Assembly: GCA_016926735.1 (NCBI GenBank)
Contig: JAFGOA010000063.1
Coordinates: 1-64,000 of the forward strand
Origin: Promethearchaeota archaeon
GTDB taxonomy: Archaea > Asgardarchaeota > Lokiarchaeia > Sigyniarchaeales > SOKP01
DNA length: 64,000 nucleotides
Reading direction: 5' to 3'
This document shows positions 54,910-63,357 of this stretch, piece by piece (position 1 is the first letter of the stretch; each line of letters opens with the position of its first letter). Under the pieces are notes generated by a model. The model saw only the letters and a list, made by a program, of their open reading frames with translations, did no database searches and was not told the DNA's origin. A program made the translations under genes and the position numbers.

Positions 54910-55030
54910 AATAACAATTCTTTTTATTGAACGTGATTTTTTGAATCTTAAGGAAATTACAAATTTATAATACTCCTATATTTTTTTAAATCTTTGCTAT
55001 TAATGACTATAAAATAAGAGTAATATACAA

Positions 55031-55552
55031 ATGATACAACATAAATCTCTGAATTATTTATTGGAAAAAACATCTACTTTTAACCAAATTAAATTAGGAA
55101 AGATAAAAACTGCTTTAGAAAGTATAGCAAGAAAGAATGGTGAAGATGAATATTATGCAATAGATATATTAAATGAAAAAAGAAAAATAGAAATCGGATT
55201 AGATGAAGTAAAGACCTTAAGAAATAGATATATATGGATCTGGATAACTATACCTTATAAGGAAAATACTTTTTTAAAAATCCAAGAATTAAATGATATT
55301 TATAATCTTCCAAAAAAGGATTATATTAAATTATTAGAAATAGACAATAATAAATTTATTAAATTTGTAGAAAAAATTGAAATATGTGCTGTTTTTAAAG
55401 ATGTATTTGAGATTTTAAAAGAGAAGTATGATATTAATAGTACTTTTTTAAATGAAAATGAATGGATATACATTCAAAATACAAATATATGGAATGAAGC
55501 AGAAATCCAAACTGCTCGAGAATTAATTGCTGAAAAACTTTTAAATCAATAA
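55031..55552 (+). CDS. Unknown protein divergent from the restriction-modification gene
   Basis: A 173-residue protein I do not recognise. It is alpha/beta, has a Trp-rich strand (NRYIWIWITIPY), and ends in a helix (AEIQTARELIAEKLL). No membrane segment or cysteine cluster. It starts 121 bp from the start of the restriction-modification gene on the other strand. It might be a small accessory or controller of that system, but it has no evident HTH. Confidence 0.55.
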   Translation: MIQHKSLNYLLEKTSTFNQIKLGKIKTALESIARKNGEDEYYAIDILNEKRKIEIGLDEVKTLRNRYIWIWITIPYKENTFLKIQELNDIYNLPKKDYIKLLEIDNNKFIKFVEKIEICAVFKDVFEILKEKYDINSTFLNENEWIYIQNTNIWNEAEIQTARELIAEKLLNQ

Positions 55553-55819
55553 TAAAAACATCCCAAATACCTCTAATTCTCTAATCTTTTTCTAAAAGAT
55601 TATAGACCAAATAAAATAACAAAAATTTGAAGTTTTAAAAGAAAAACATTAGATTCTTAGATAAAAGGAATATATTGATTATTTATTGATGTATATATTC
55701 ACACTCAATTCATCCATATTAAAGAAAGCAGTCTTCTTGGGTGATAACGTATAAAAAACAAAGTATAAATATTATTTAAAATAAGTTTTTTTTACTAAAA
55801 TTAAATAATAAATTCTATC

Positions 55820-56275
55820 ATGAATTCTAAAGTAGGATATATTAAGATTGTTAATGTTTTAATTCTTCCCTTAGCTATCTTCATTTTTGTTAATAAGCTT
55901 TATCTTGATATCGTTTTAGACGGAATTCATTCATTTGGATCCACATTGGGAATTATTTTTATAATTTTTGTTTTTATAATGTTTATTATTGTGATATTAA
56001 AGGATTATTTTCAATCAAAATTAAAAAAAATGGATGAAACAATAGTTCCTTATCAATCAAGAACCTATGCTATCATTCTTGTTATAATCGGACTCTCACA
56101 ATTTATTTTAGGGATTACTCTCCCTTGGCTTATTAAAAATAGATTTGAGTGGATAAATATTGCCTCAAATATTGTATTACTCTTTATTGTAGATTGGGAT
56201 ATTGCATTTCCTAAATTCTCAAAAAAAATAGAAGGATTTCTTGAATTTATTAGGAGAATTTTACGATATACTTAA
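55820..56275 (+). CDS. Four-TM membrane protein, unknown function
   Basis: A 151-residue protein with four hydrophobic segments: IKIVNVLILPLAIFIFV, GIIFIIFVFIMFIIVIL, YAIILVIIGLSQFILGI and NIASNIVLLFIVDWDIAF. A short cytoplasmic loop with KDYFQSKLKKMDE lies in the middle. No family recognised. It is transcribed alone, with 267 bp upstream and a convergent hydrolase gene downstream. Confidence 0.65.
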   Translation: MNSKVGYIKIVNVLILPLAIFIFVNKLYLDIVLDGIHSFGSTLGIIFIIFVFIMFIIVILKDYFQSKLKKMDETIVPYQSRTYAIILVIIGLSQFILGITLPWLIKNRFEWINIASNIVLLFIVDWDIAFPKFSKKIEGFLEFIRRILRYT

Positions 56276-56358
56276 TTAAATTAAAAGTTAAAATAATTAG
56301 GATTAAAAATATACTTTTTTTTTTATAATTAAGATTCTTAAATAGAATAAGGTATTTA

Positions 56359-57231
56359 TTATAAATATTTTTTAAAGAACTCTAACATTTTTTTTGGAGA
56401 ATGGCTAAACCAATCATATGATTCTAATCTTTTTGTAGTTCCTTTAATCCAATACATTTCTTTTTCGACCTTTAATTCGTTATAGTATTCTTTTACCCAA
56501 TCAAGGTTTGCCCATGGATCTCCTTCTGCTTGAACTACTAAAGTAGGAACTGTGATATTTTTTACGTTAGATAAACATGATGCGTAAAAATCAACTCCGC
56601 CACGTTCAAGGTTTATTTCATTTGCTCCTCTTACTTTTTTTTCAGAAAATCCATATCCTTTGATAAAATCTGAAATAACTATTGGTTGATTTGCTATAAG
56701 TGCTTTGATATTCTTATATTCTTGAAGTCCATTTTCAATTCCATATGCATAAGTAGTGGAATTTGCCCCCATACAGTAACTTAGAAGACCTATATTGCTA
56801 TCTTTATAATCATTATGAGTTGATATAAAATTAACAGCGGCAAGTACATCCTTATATTCTTCAACACCTCCCGCAATCCATTCAATTATACCTTTTTCAC
56901 TATTGCCGTGGTTTCTTAAGTCATACATCAGCACAGTATATCCTTCTTTTATAAGATGCCTCATTGTATTCAAATAATTTATTTCTTTTTTGTATGGCTT
57001 TGTCACTCCTTTTCCTTTAGGCGTATACCCACTTCTGCTAGATTGCATTCCAAAATGAGTAAATATAATAACTTTTTCTTTCTTTCCTTTAATTAGCCAT
57101 CCAGATAAGGTAATACCATCACTTGCTTTAAATGTTACATCTTCATACTCAAATCCAAAATCTTTCGGATTACTAAATACGGGGGAATGTCCTGGTTTTG
57201 CAACTGAATTTGCGATAAATTTTTCTAACAT
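56359..57231 (-). CDS. Alpha/beta hydrolase with cysteine nucleophile position
   Basis: A 290-residue alpha/beta hydrolase. Seen: an oxyanion region VIIFTHFGMQ, MYDLRNHGNS, the nucleophile elbow GLLSYCMGANS, then QAEGDPWANLDW (acid) and a late His in YDWFSHSPKKM. The elbow has Cys where most members have Ser (GxSxG is replaced by LSYCMG), as in dienelactone hydrolase. The N-terminal VTFKASDGITLSGWLI is the typical cap-less start. The substrate is unknown. It is divergent from a TetR regulator, with three operator-like palindromes between them, so its expression is probably repressed until a ligand is present. Confidence 0.85.
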   Translation of the reverse strand: MLEKFIANSVAKPGHSPVFSNPKDFGFEYEDVTFKASDGITLSGWLIKGKKEKVIIFTHFGMQSSRSGYTPKGKGVTKPYKKEINYLNTMRHLIKEGYTVLMYDLRNHGNSEKGIIEWIAGGVEEYKDVLAAVNFISTHNDYKDSNIGLLSYCMGANSTTYAYGIENGLQEYKNIKALIANQPIVISDFIKGYGFSEKKVRGANEINLERGGVDFYASCLSNVKNITVPTLVVQAEGDPWANLDWVKEYYNELKVEKEMYWIKGTTKRLESYDWFSHSPKKMLEFFKKYL

Positions 57232-57314
57232 TTTAATTCCTCTATCCTATAATTTATTTTTATCTCACTTATCTTTTATATTATTTTTAAAGTAATTTTT
57301 AAAATTATCTTAAA

Positions 57315-57332
57315 TGAGTGACTCGTCACTCA
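57315..57332. promoter_or_regulatory. TetR operator-like palindrome 1
   Basis: TGAGTGACTCGTCACTCA has 7-base complementary arms (TGAGTGA and TCACTCA) around a 4-base centre. It lies nearest the hydrolase start (57231) and is one of three related sites in the 253-base divergent promoter region. Confidence 0.6.
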
Positions 57333-57347
57333 ATATTATTATTAGAA

Positions 57348-57363
57348 ATGAATCATCACTCAT
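57348..57363. promoter_or_regulatory. TetR operator-like palindrome 2
   Basis: ATGAATCATCACTCAT is an imperfect copy of the same motif, with one mismatch between the arms ATGAAT and ACTCAT. It is centred about 32 bp from site 1, roughly three helical turns. Confidence 0.55.
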
Positions 57364-57431
57364 ATATAAATGTTTTTTTTTGTAATAATAAAGCTTAAAA
57401 ATTATTAAGTATAATTTATTTATAAATAATT

Positions 57432-57447
57432 ATGAGTCATCACTCAT
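57432..57447. promoter_or_regulatory. TetR operator-like palindrome 3
   Basis: ATGAGTCATCACTCAT has perfect 6-base arms ATGAGT and ACTCAT around CATC. It lies 38 bases before the tetR start, the right place for autoregulation. Confidence 0.6.
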
Positions 57448-57484
57448 TATAATCATATTAATAACCAAAATCAAAATAATTTAT

Positions 57485-58066
57485 ATGTCAAAAAATAAAG
57501 AAAGAAGGCAGGAAATATTAAATCATGCTCTAAATTTATTTGTCGAAAAAGGGTATCATGAAACACGTACTTCTGAAATCTCAGAGAGTGTTGGAATTGC
57601 TTCAGGGACTTTATTTAATTATTTTGATAAGAAAGAGGAATTAATCAATAATTTATATATTCAAATTAAAGAGGAGCTTTTTTCAATTTTAATCAATAAA
57701 AAACCCTCAGATGAGCATATATACAGCTATATAAAGAGGAATTGGATGAATTTTGTTTCATGGGGTGTGAAAAATCATAAAAAAGTTCTTTTTATTATGC
57801 AAATGGAGGATTCTCCAATAATTTCAGAAGAAATTAAAAATAAGGTTGAAGCTAAAGTTGCTGATTATATCTCAATTTATGAAGAAGGGATTACTCAAGG
57901 GTTATTAAAAGATATTCCATCAATGCTTGGTTTAAGAATGTATTATAATGCTGTTTTTTCTACTATTAATTATATCGTTAAATTTGAATCGAATATAACG
58001 GAAGCACAGCAGGCTGAAATTTCAGAAAAAGCATTTAATAATTATCTATATGGAGTCAGACTTTAA
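57485..58066 (+). CDS. TetR-family transcriptional regulator
   Basis: A 193-residue TetR-type repressor. The N-terminal helix-turn-helix is clear: RRQEILNHALNLFVEKGYHETRTSEISESVGIASGTLFNYFDKKEELINNLY (read in parts at residues 7-58). The rest is a helical ligand-binding domain with no recognised signature. It is divergent from the alpha/beta hydrolase gene, with three palindromes in between, so it probably controls that gene and itself. The following membrane hydrolase gene starts 3 bp after its stop and should be co-transcribed. Confidence 0.93.
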   Translation: MSKNKERRQEILNHALNLFVEKGYHETRTSEISESVGIASGTLFNYFDKKEELINNLYIQIKEELFSILINKKPSDEHIYSYIKRNWMNFVSWGVKNHKKVLFIMQMEDSPIISEEIKNKVEAKVADYISIYEEGITQGLLKDIPSMLGLRMYYNAVFSTINYIVKFESNITEAQQAEISEKAFNNYLYGVRL

Positions 58067-58069
58067 GAA

Positions 58070-59020
58070 ATGGATCTTTTTACTCATTTTGTTTTTGGTT
58101 TGCTAATGTATGTCTTTTTTTTAAAAGATGTAACTTTTAATTATATCATACTTGCCTTATTTGCGTCAATTTTGCCTGATTTAGATGTTTTTTTATCTCC
58201 TTTAAAAAGAAAATTCAAATCAAATTACCTTGAACATCGAGGCGGATCTCATTCTTACATAATTGGAATAATAACATCTTTAGTTATTGGTTTATTATTT
58301 GCTTTACTCACACATCAATCATTTTTCTTATCTTGGCTTATAAGCTCGATTTTTTATAGTCTTCATGTATCTATGGATCTTCTTACAACATCAAAAATCC
58401 CCTATTTATATCCTCTTTCTAAAAAGGAATATTGTTTTTATGTAGAAAAAGCAGGTAGTCTGTTTACAATGATAAATTCAATAGTTTTTCTAATCTTATT
58501 GCAATTATTAGTATATAATTCTGCTGATATTTTTCTGCTTAATTTATATGCTAATTTTTATACCATTTTTTTTATTGCTTATTATATATACCGAATACTT
58601 TCAAAAATCCTAATCTCTTTAGATCTTAAAAAAGAATATAAATATTTTCCTGGAATTTTACCTTTTAATTATTTTCTATATAAATTTGATTATTCTGGAA
58701 GTAAAATATCACAAAGTATAGAGAGAAAATCTCATTTTTGGAAAAAAAAAAAGATACAAAATATTGATAACATATTAGATACTGAAGAAAAAGAGATATT
58801 CATGAAAGCTATAGAAAAGTGTAAAAAAATATACTATTACACAAAATGGACTTTGTTTCCTATTTTTATTCGAAATGGTGTTTTATTTACTGTGAAATTT
58901 TTCTTTTTAGAAACCATGATAAGGAATAGAACGATGTATATTCAATTTGATTTTAACAAACTTACTCACAATCTAATTAATACTTCTCGAGGATCTGGTA
59001 TTATTTCAACTGTTTGTTGA
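58070..59020 (+). CDS. Membrane-bound metal-dependent hydrolase (YdjM/DUF457 family)
   Basis: A 316-residue protein with an N-terminal YdjM-type membrane domain: MDLFTHFVFGLLMYVFF, ILPDLDVFLSP, LEHRGGSHSYIIG and SLHVSMDLLTT, the conserved His and Asp residues of the family, within five or so TM segments. Residues 185-316 are a mainly cytoplasmic, charged region. Bacterial members are tied to membrane phospholipid handling or DNA-damage regulation, but no activity is firmly known. It lies 3 bp after tetR. Confidence 0.85.
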   Translation: MDLFTHFVFGLLMYVFFLKDVTFNYIILALFASILPDLDVFLSPLKRKFKSNYLEHRGGSHSYIIGIITSLVIGLLFALLTHQSFFLSWLISSIFYSLHVSMDLLTTSKIPYLYPLSKKEYCFYVEKAGSLFTMINSIVFLILLQLLVYNSADIFLLNLYANFYTIFFIAYYIYRILSKILISLDLKKEYKYFPGILPFNYFLYKFDYSGSKISQSIERKSHFWKKKKIQNIDNILDTEEKEIFMKAIEKCKKIYYYTKWTLFPIFIRNGVLFTVKFFFLETMIRNRTMYIQFDFNKLTHNLINTSRGSGIISTVC

Positions 59021-59096
59021 AATTTTATAGAGACAATAATTATTTATAATAACCATAAAATTGTGATTAAATCCAACAACCTCATAAAAATATAAA

Positions 59097-60212
59097 TTAA
59101 GAGAAATATTTCAATGCTATTTCTTCTGCTTCACTAAAATTAGAAGATTGACCTTTAAAAGTTCTCAGTTCTTTAGAGAAATTTTTTTCAAACTCTTCTA
59201 CGAAATTCTTATGGGCAATTTCAGATGCTTGAGTTGAGTAATCAATAATTATAACGCTTATAAAGTGTTCACGAGATATAAATCTTACTTCCCTGCCTTT
59301 TAAATTAATTGATTCAAGCTCTTCTGGAGTTCTAGTTGTTTCTTGGACTAAAGAATTTATTACAGAGAAAACTCCTGCAATTAAACCTGATTCTTCTTGA
59401 TCAAATTTTCTGTAAAATGATTTATTAAACAATTCAATTCCACTTCTATTAAAAACCATTAACAAGTGAATTTTTTGTCTTTGTAATAACCAAGGATTTT
59501 TAGATACTTTCAAGAAAGCGTAACAATTTATATATACTCCTATGTGTTGAATGAATACGGTTAATATTGCAAAGTTAATAAATACATTAGCATAACTGCT
59601 GGGATCAGTGAATTCTATTGCAAATGGAACAATCGCAACAGAAAGTGATAAAAGAATTCCAACTATTAGTCTAGACATGAAAGTTTTTTGTTTTTTTGAC
59701 CATGCTTCTTTTTTGTTATTGTAAAGCATAACTACTAACAAGACAAATGTTATAAAATAGAAACACGCCATAATAATTGCTATAGGGCTTCTTGAATAAG
59801 TAAATAGATGGTATGCTTCAAATGATTCATTTATTACTGGAGGTCTTGAAATTAATCCTCCAATCATTGCAAATATAAACATAGACATTATTGTTTGTTT
59901 TATTGTAAATTGAGTATTTTTTTCAAATACTTCAAGTAACATTATAAGTGCGAATAAAGTAGACATATCTAATATTTCACTTATAATATGAAAGATTAAT
60001 GCAATATCATCATTGCTAAGTACTAATTTAAAATATCCAAAGAAATTTGCTAAGATGTGATTGGCTAGATAAAATATTAAATATGCTATAATTTTTTGTT
60101 TGGTCCTGATATAATTTCTAATGAAATGAATTAAAAACGATAATGATATTACTGCAAAAAGAAAAAAAGATAATTCATACATAATAATAAAGATAGTTGT
60201 CACATCTGCCAT
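59097..60212 (-). CDS. Seven-TM protein with C-terminal longin/roadblock-like domain
   Basis: A 371-residue protein. About seven TM helices fill residues 8-240, with short loops and an N-terminus probably outside, like 7TM sensor domains of histidine kinases. After residue 248, the C-terminal part reads HLLMVFNRSGIELFNKSFY (two strands), a helix (LIAGVFSVINSLVQETTR), REVRFISREHFISVIIIDYS (strands) and a final helix (AHKNFVEEFEKNFSKEL). That order is of a longin/roadblock-like fold, which binds small GTPases in eukaryotes. The combination would connect a membrane receptor to GTPase signalling. No kinase or HAMP motif is present. It has its own promoter. Confidence 0.72.
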   Translation of the reverse strand: MADVTTIFIIMYELSFFLFAVISLSFLIHFIRNYIRTKQKIIAYLIFYLANHILANFFGYFKLVLSNDDIALIFHIISEILDMSTLFALIMLLEVFEKNTQFTIKQTIMSMFIFAMIGGLISRPPVINESFEAYHLFTYSRSPIAIIMACFYFITFVLLVVMLYNNKKEAWSKKQKTFMSRLIVGILLSLSVAIVPFAIEFTDPSSYANVFINFAILTVFIQHIGVYINCYAFLKVSKNPWLLQRQKIHLLMVFNRSGIELFNKSFYRKFDQEESGLIAGVFSVINSLVQETTRTPEELESINLKGREVRFISREHFISVIIIDYSTQASEIAHKNFVEEFEKNFSKELRTFKGQSSNFSEAEEIALKYFS

Positions 60213-60623
60213 ATCATTACATCAAATTCTATTTAATTCATTTTCTAATTAATATTAGATTCAGAATTTAAGTTTTTTTTTTATTCATATGTTTTTTTTT
60301 TAAGAATCTTATGAAAAAATATCCAATATACGATTAAAATTTCTTGAAAGTTATGTTTTAATTTTTTAAAATTAACAATATTATATTATAACAGTCTAAA
60401 ATGCGAAAAGATGAAAGAGATCTTACAGTTCCAATTTCACTTTTAATTTATAAATTCAGGAAGATTTTCTCAAACTTATAGAATGAAAATTTTTTTTAGA
60501 CAAAGGTTGGATAAAGAATTAGATTTGAATTTGGATTTTTAAATTCTTATAATAACATAATTCAATTAAATATTTGATATAGAAAATTAATCAAACTTAT
60601 ATAATTTTAAAATAATAATTTAA
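60213..60623. other. Intergenic region with micro-ORF-like stretches
   Basis: About 411 A/T-rich bases between divergent genes. On the + strand, 60401-60481 reads as a 26-residue peptide starting MRKDERDLTVPISLL, and a 19-residue frame follows at 60483. Both are too short to call. No RNA gene is seen. Confidence 0.3.
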
Positions 60624-62063
60624 ATGAATAAACACATGGCTGATAAATTGGCAAAAATATCAGAAAGACATTATAGAAGAACATTGGGTGTACATTTAAC
60701 ATCTAAAGATATTTTTAATAGATATATTTTTCCAAGAATAAAAGATATCCTATATAATTATATTTGGGTTGATCTCTATGCAGGAGAGGGTAATTTAGTT
60801 CTTCCTATTTTAAATTCAGTTCCTAATAAAGAACGCATAGAATTCTTTAAAAACCATATTTATTTATTTGATATTCAAAAAGATATGGTTGAAAAATCTA
60901 TAGAAAATGCTATTGGATATGGTATTCCTAAAGATATAGCGAAAATAAATATATTTCAGAGAGATAATTTAGCATCTTTTCCAAAATTTCTGTTAAAAAA
61001 AAAGATTCCAATTTTCCATATTACTAATCCCCCATATCTTTATTTAGGATTTATAAGAAAACATAAAAATGCTCAAATTCATTTAAAATATTTTAAAGAA
61101 GAAAATCGAGGATATCAAGATCTTTATCAAATAGCTATGATGAATGATTTAAGGAATAATATCGAACATCTAATCTATATAATTCCCTCGAATTTTCTTT
61201 TTGGGTCATCTGTTTCAAATAAATTTAGAAATGATCTCTTGAAACACTTTAAAATTGAAAAAATGCTTATTTTTGAAACAAAAATATTTGAATATACTGG
61301 AATGAATATTTGTATAGGATTTTTCAAGAAAAAAAAAAGCCCTAAATCAGTTATAATGACTTTTAAAGGAATAAAAATAAAAAATGACAATAAATTTATA
61401 GAAAGAGAATATAAATTAAAACCAGAATATAATTATCGTGGAGGAAGTGATTTCGATGAATTTGTTCACTATTATAAAAATAAATCTTCATTAAATGTCA
61501 AATATTATCTTTTGAAAAAAGATATTGATGAAAATTTGGGCGATTATCCAATTAAAGTAATAAATTCAAGTGATTATAACTCAAATAAGTATAATAAATT
61601 AACTTTAACTGTAAATAAAAATTTAAAGGAAAAGATTGAGAAAAATATACTTTATGTTAGAACCGTTGATACTGGTTCCTATAAAGGACGGGTAGGACTA
61701 TATGTAATTAAAGATGATTTCCAAGTTGACGGAATCTATGTTTCAAGAAATACATATCGAACATCTCCTATTCACATTTTTATAGAACCTACAATTTCAA
61801 TAGAAGAGCAATATTTATTGAAAAATTATGTTAATTTTATTTTAGAACATTTTAGAGAAAATCTTGATAGTGACTTTTTAACTACATATAAATACTCTAA
61901 TGCAGATTATACACGAAAATATCTTGGATTAACTCAAACAAGAGAATTAATTCAGTCATTTCCAAATTTAAATCGAAATTTAGAAATTAAGGGTAAATTC
62001 CAAGACGCTATAAAAAATAGGGATTTCTTAAAAGTAAATAAAATTATGAAAAACTCCTTTTGA
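60624..62063 (+). CDS. N6-adenine DNA methyltransferase (gamma-type, TaqI-like), orphan
   Basis: A 479-residue methyltransferase. Seen: motif X-like RTLGVHLTSKDIFNRYI, motif I WVDLYAGEGNLVLPIL near residue 50, an acidic strand YLFDIQKDMVEKS, motif IV FHITNPPYLYLG near residue 132 and a motif VI-VIII region LIYIIPSNFLFG. The order I before IV is that of gamma-class enzymes. Residues 240-460 are the target-recognition domain with KGRVGLYVIKDD. No nuclease gene is adjacent, so it appears to be an orphan modification enzyme. The specificity is unknown. Confidence 0.85.
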   Translation: MNKHMADKLAKISERHYRRTLGVHLTSKDIFNRYIFPRIKDILYNYIWVDLYAGEGNLVLPILNSVPNKERIEFFKNHIYLFDIQKDMVEKSIENAIGYGIPKDIAKINIFQRDNLASFPKFLLKKKIPIFHITNPPYLYLGFIRKHKNAQIHLKYFKEENRGYQDLYQIAMMNDLRNNIEHLIYIIPSNFLFGSSVSNKFRNDLLKHFKIEKMLIFETKIFEYTGMNICIGFFKKKKSPKSVIMTFKGIKIKNDNKFIEREYKLKPEYNYRGGSDFDEFVHYYKNKSSLNVKYYLLKKDIDENLGDYPIKVINSSDYNSNKYNKLTLTVNKNLKEKIEKNILYVRTVDTGSYKGRVGLYVIKDDFQVDGIYVSRNTYRTSPIHIFIEPTISIEEQYLLKNYVNFILEHFRENLDSDFLTTYKYSNADYTRKYLGLTQTRELIQSFPNLNRNLEIKGKFQDAIKNRDFLKVNKIMKNSF

Positions 62064-62103
62064 TGATTTAAATACTACCAGCTCCCACTCCATTGTATAA
62101 ATT

Positions 62104-62181
62104 TTATAATGATTCAAACCGTTTTAATACTTTTAAGGCTCCAAAAGTATCCCATCTTTTGGGTTTATCAATCTCTTTCAT
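62104..62181 (-). CDS. Possible 25-residue micro-protein after the TspO-like gene
   Basis: Starting at ATG 62181, 11 bases after the stop of the TspO-like gene, a short frame reads MKEIDKPKRWDTFGALKVL and ends a few residues later with TAA. Its composition is protein-like and it would be in the same transcript. It might also be a C-terminal remnant of a longer gene. Support is weak. Confidence 0.3.
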   Translation of the reverse strand: MKEIDKPKRWDTFGALKVLKRFESL

Positions 62182-62192
62182 AAGAAAATAAA

Positions 62193-62972
62193 TTATTTTT
62201 TAAGTTTTTTATAAATTTCAAATACAATAAAAACACCAATAATGATCATTGCTGTTAATGCTGTATATCCCACTAATGGATTTAAAGAATTTTGCTTGAT
62301 AAAAATACCTAATAATGCCCAAATACTTACTAATGAAAACGCAATATCTTTCCGTGTATATAAAATCAAAAGATTAATAATTACTGCAACGCTGATTACT
62401 AAAATCGTCCAAAATTCTTCAGGTAAACCAAATCCATCCCAATTTATTGAGACTAGAAAAGCAGTTACATTTGCGATTGTTGCAATTGTTATCCACCCTA
62501 TATAGATACTGATTGGGATATGAATAAATCTATTTTCTCCCTTTGACACCTTAATTTTTCCAATACCTAAGCGAAGATACAATATTAACAAAGATATAAA
62601 TAAAATTATCATAATTAATAATGAAAGAGGTACTAGTTGATAATGCCAAGCGAATATCCAAGCAAAATTAGCAATATTACTCACGATAAAAAAAAAACTA
62701 ATTTTTTCTAAAAATGGTAAAGTTCCTTTTTCTTTTTTTAATAAATCTTTTGCTTGATAATAGCTAAAAACACCTAATAGAATGTAAATTATTGACCATA
62801 TACTAAAAGTAATTCCAGCAGGAACAAATAAATTAGGATATGCATCAGAAAGCTCAGCTGTGCTTTTATTATTTAAAGGTAGTATCACAGCTAACATATT
62901 TGCAATAAACATTAAAATAAAAGTAAATATGTTTAAAATTTGCATTAATTTTTTATTGTCTAATTTAATCAT
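62193..62972 (-). CDS. TspO/MBR-related tryptophan-rich membrane protein
   Basis: A 259-residue membrane protein with about eight hydrophobic segments. The family signature is seen near residues 45-65: SDAYPNLFVPAGITFSIWSIIYILLG, with further Trp-containing helices (NFAWIFAWHYQL, YIGWITIATIANVTAFLVSINW). The length matches the tryptophan-rich sensory protein relatives, longer than the 160-residue TspO. TspO relatives bind porphyrins or sterols. The ligand here is unknown. Confidence 0.8.
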   Translation of the reverse strand: MIKLDNKKLMQILNIFTFILMFIANMLAVILPLNNKSTAELSDAYPNLFVPAGITFSIWSIIYILLGVFSYYQAKDLLKKEKGTLPFLEKISFFFIVSNIANFAWIFAWHYQLVPLSLLIMIILFISLLILYLRLGIGKIKVSKGENRFIHIPISIYIGWITIATIANVTAFLVSINWDGFGLPEEFWTILVISVAVIINLLILYTRKDIAFSLVSIWALLGIFIKQNSLNPLVGYTALTAMIIIGVFIVFEIYKKLKK

Positions 62973-63357
62973 TTCTAAATGATCTCTATAGTATTAAAAT
63001 TATAAGTAATAATTAACAACTAAACGTTTAAAATTTGATATTATAGATTATAAATTTATCAAATAAAACAATATAAAATATACCTAGGATAATACAAAGT
63101 ATTAAAGAAAAGATATCAGAACAATTGTTCAGCAAAAATTATTAAAATACGATATAACACTTTATCAGTTTTTTTTCCTATATGATTTTATATTATATCA
63201 TAAATCATTACGCAATTATGATTTATTCTTATAATCTTATTTTTAAAAAGATATTTGTTTTATAACCAACATATATTTTAACTAAAATATCATAATTTTC
63301 TATAATTTTAATTCAAATTGAATATAAAATTGAATAATTAATAACAGAGGTGAATTT
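62973..63357. other. Intergenic region before the bcp gene
   Basis: About 385 bases, A/T-rich. At 63200-63208 and 63218-63226 lies a 9-base inverted repeat (below). GAGGTGA at 63347-63353, 4 bases before the ATG of bcp, is a strong ribosome binding site. No RNA gene seen. Confidence 0.4.
63200..63226. promoter_or_regulatory. Inverted repeat upstream of bcp
   Basis: ATAAATCAT (63200-63208) and ATGATTTAT (63218-63226) are perfect 9-base complements around a 9-base spacer, 130 bases before the peroxiredoxin start. A further TATGATTTTA copy lies at 63181. It may be an operator, possibly redox-related, but A/T richness raises the chance of coincidence. Confidence 0.4.

Noticed and set aside
60401-60541. 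Two short + strand frames (26 and 19 residues) before the gamma-type methyltransferase
   Set aside because: Protein-like composition but very short, with no ribosome binding site and no recognisable family.
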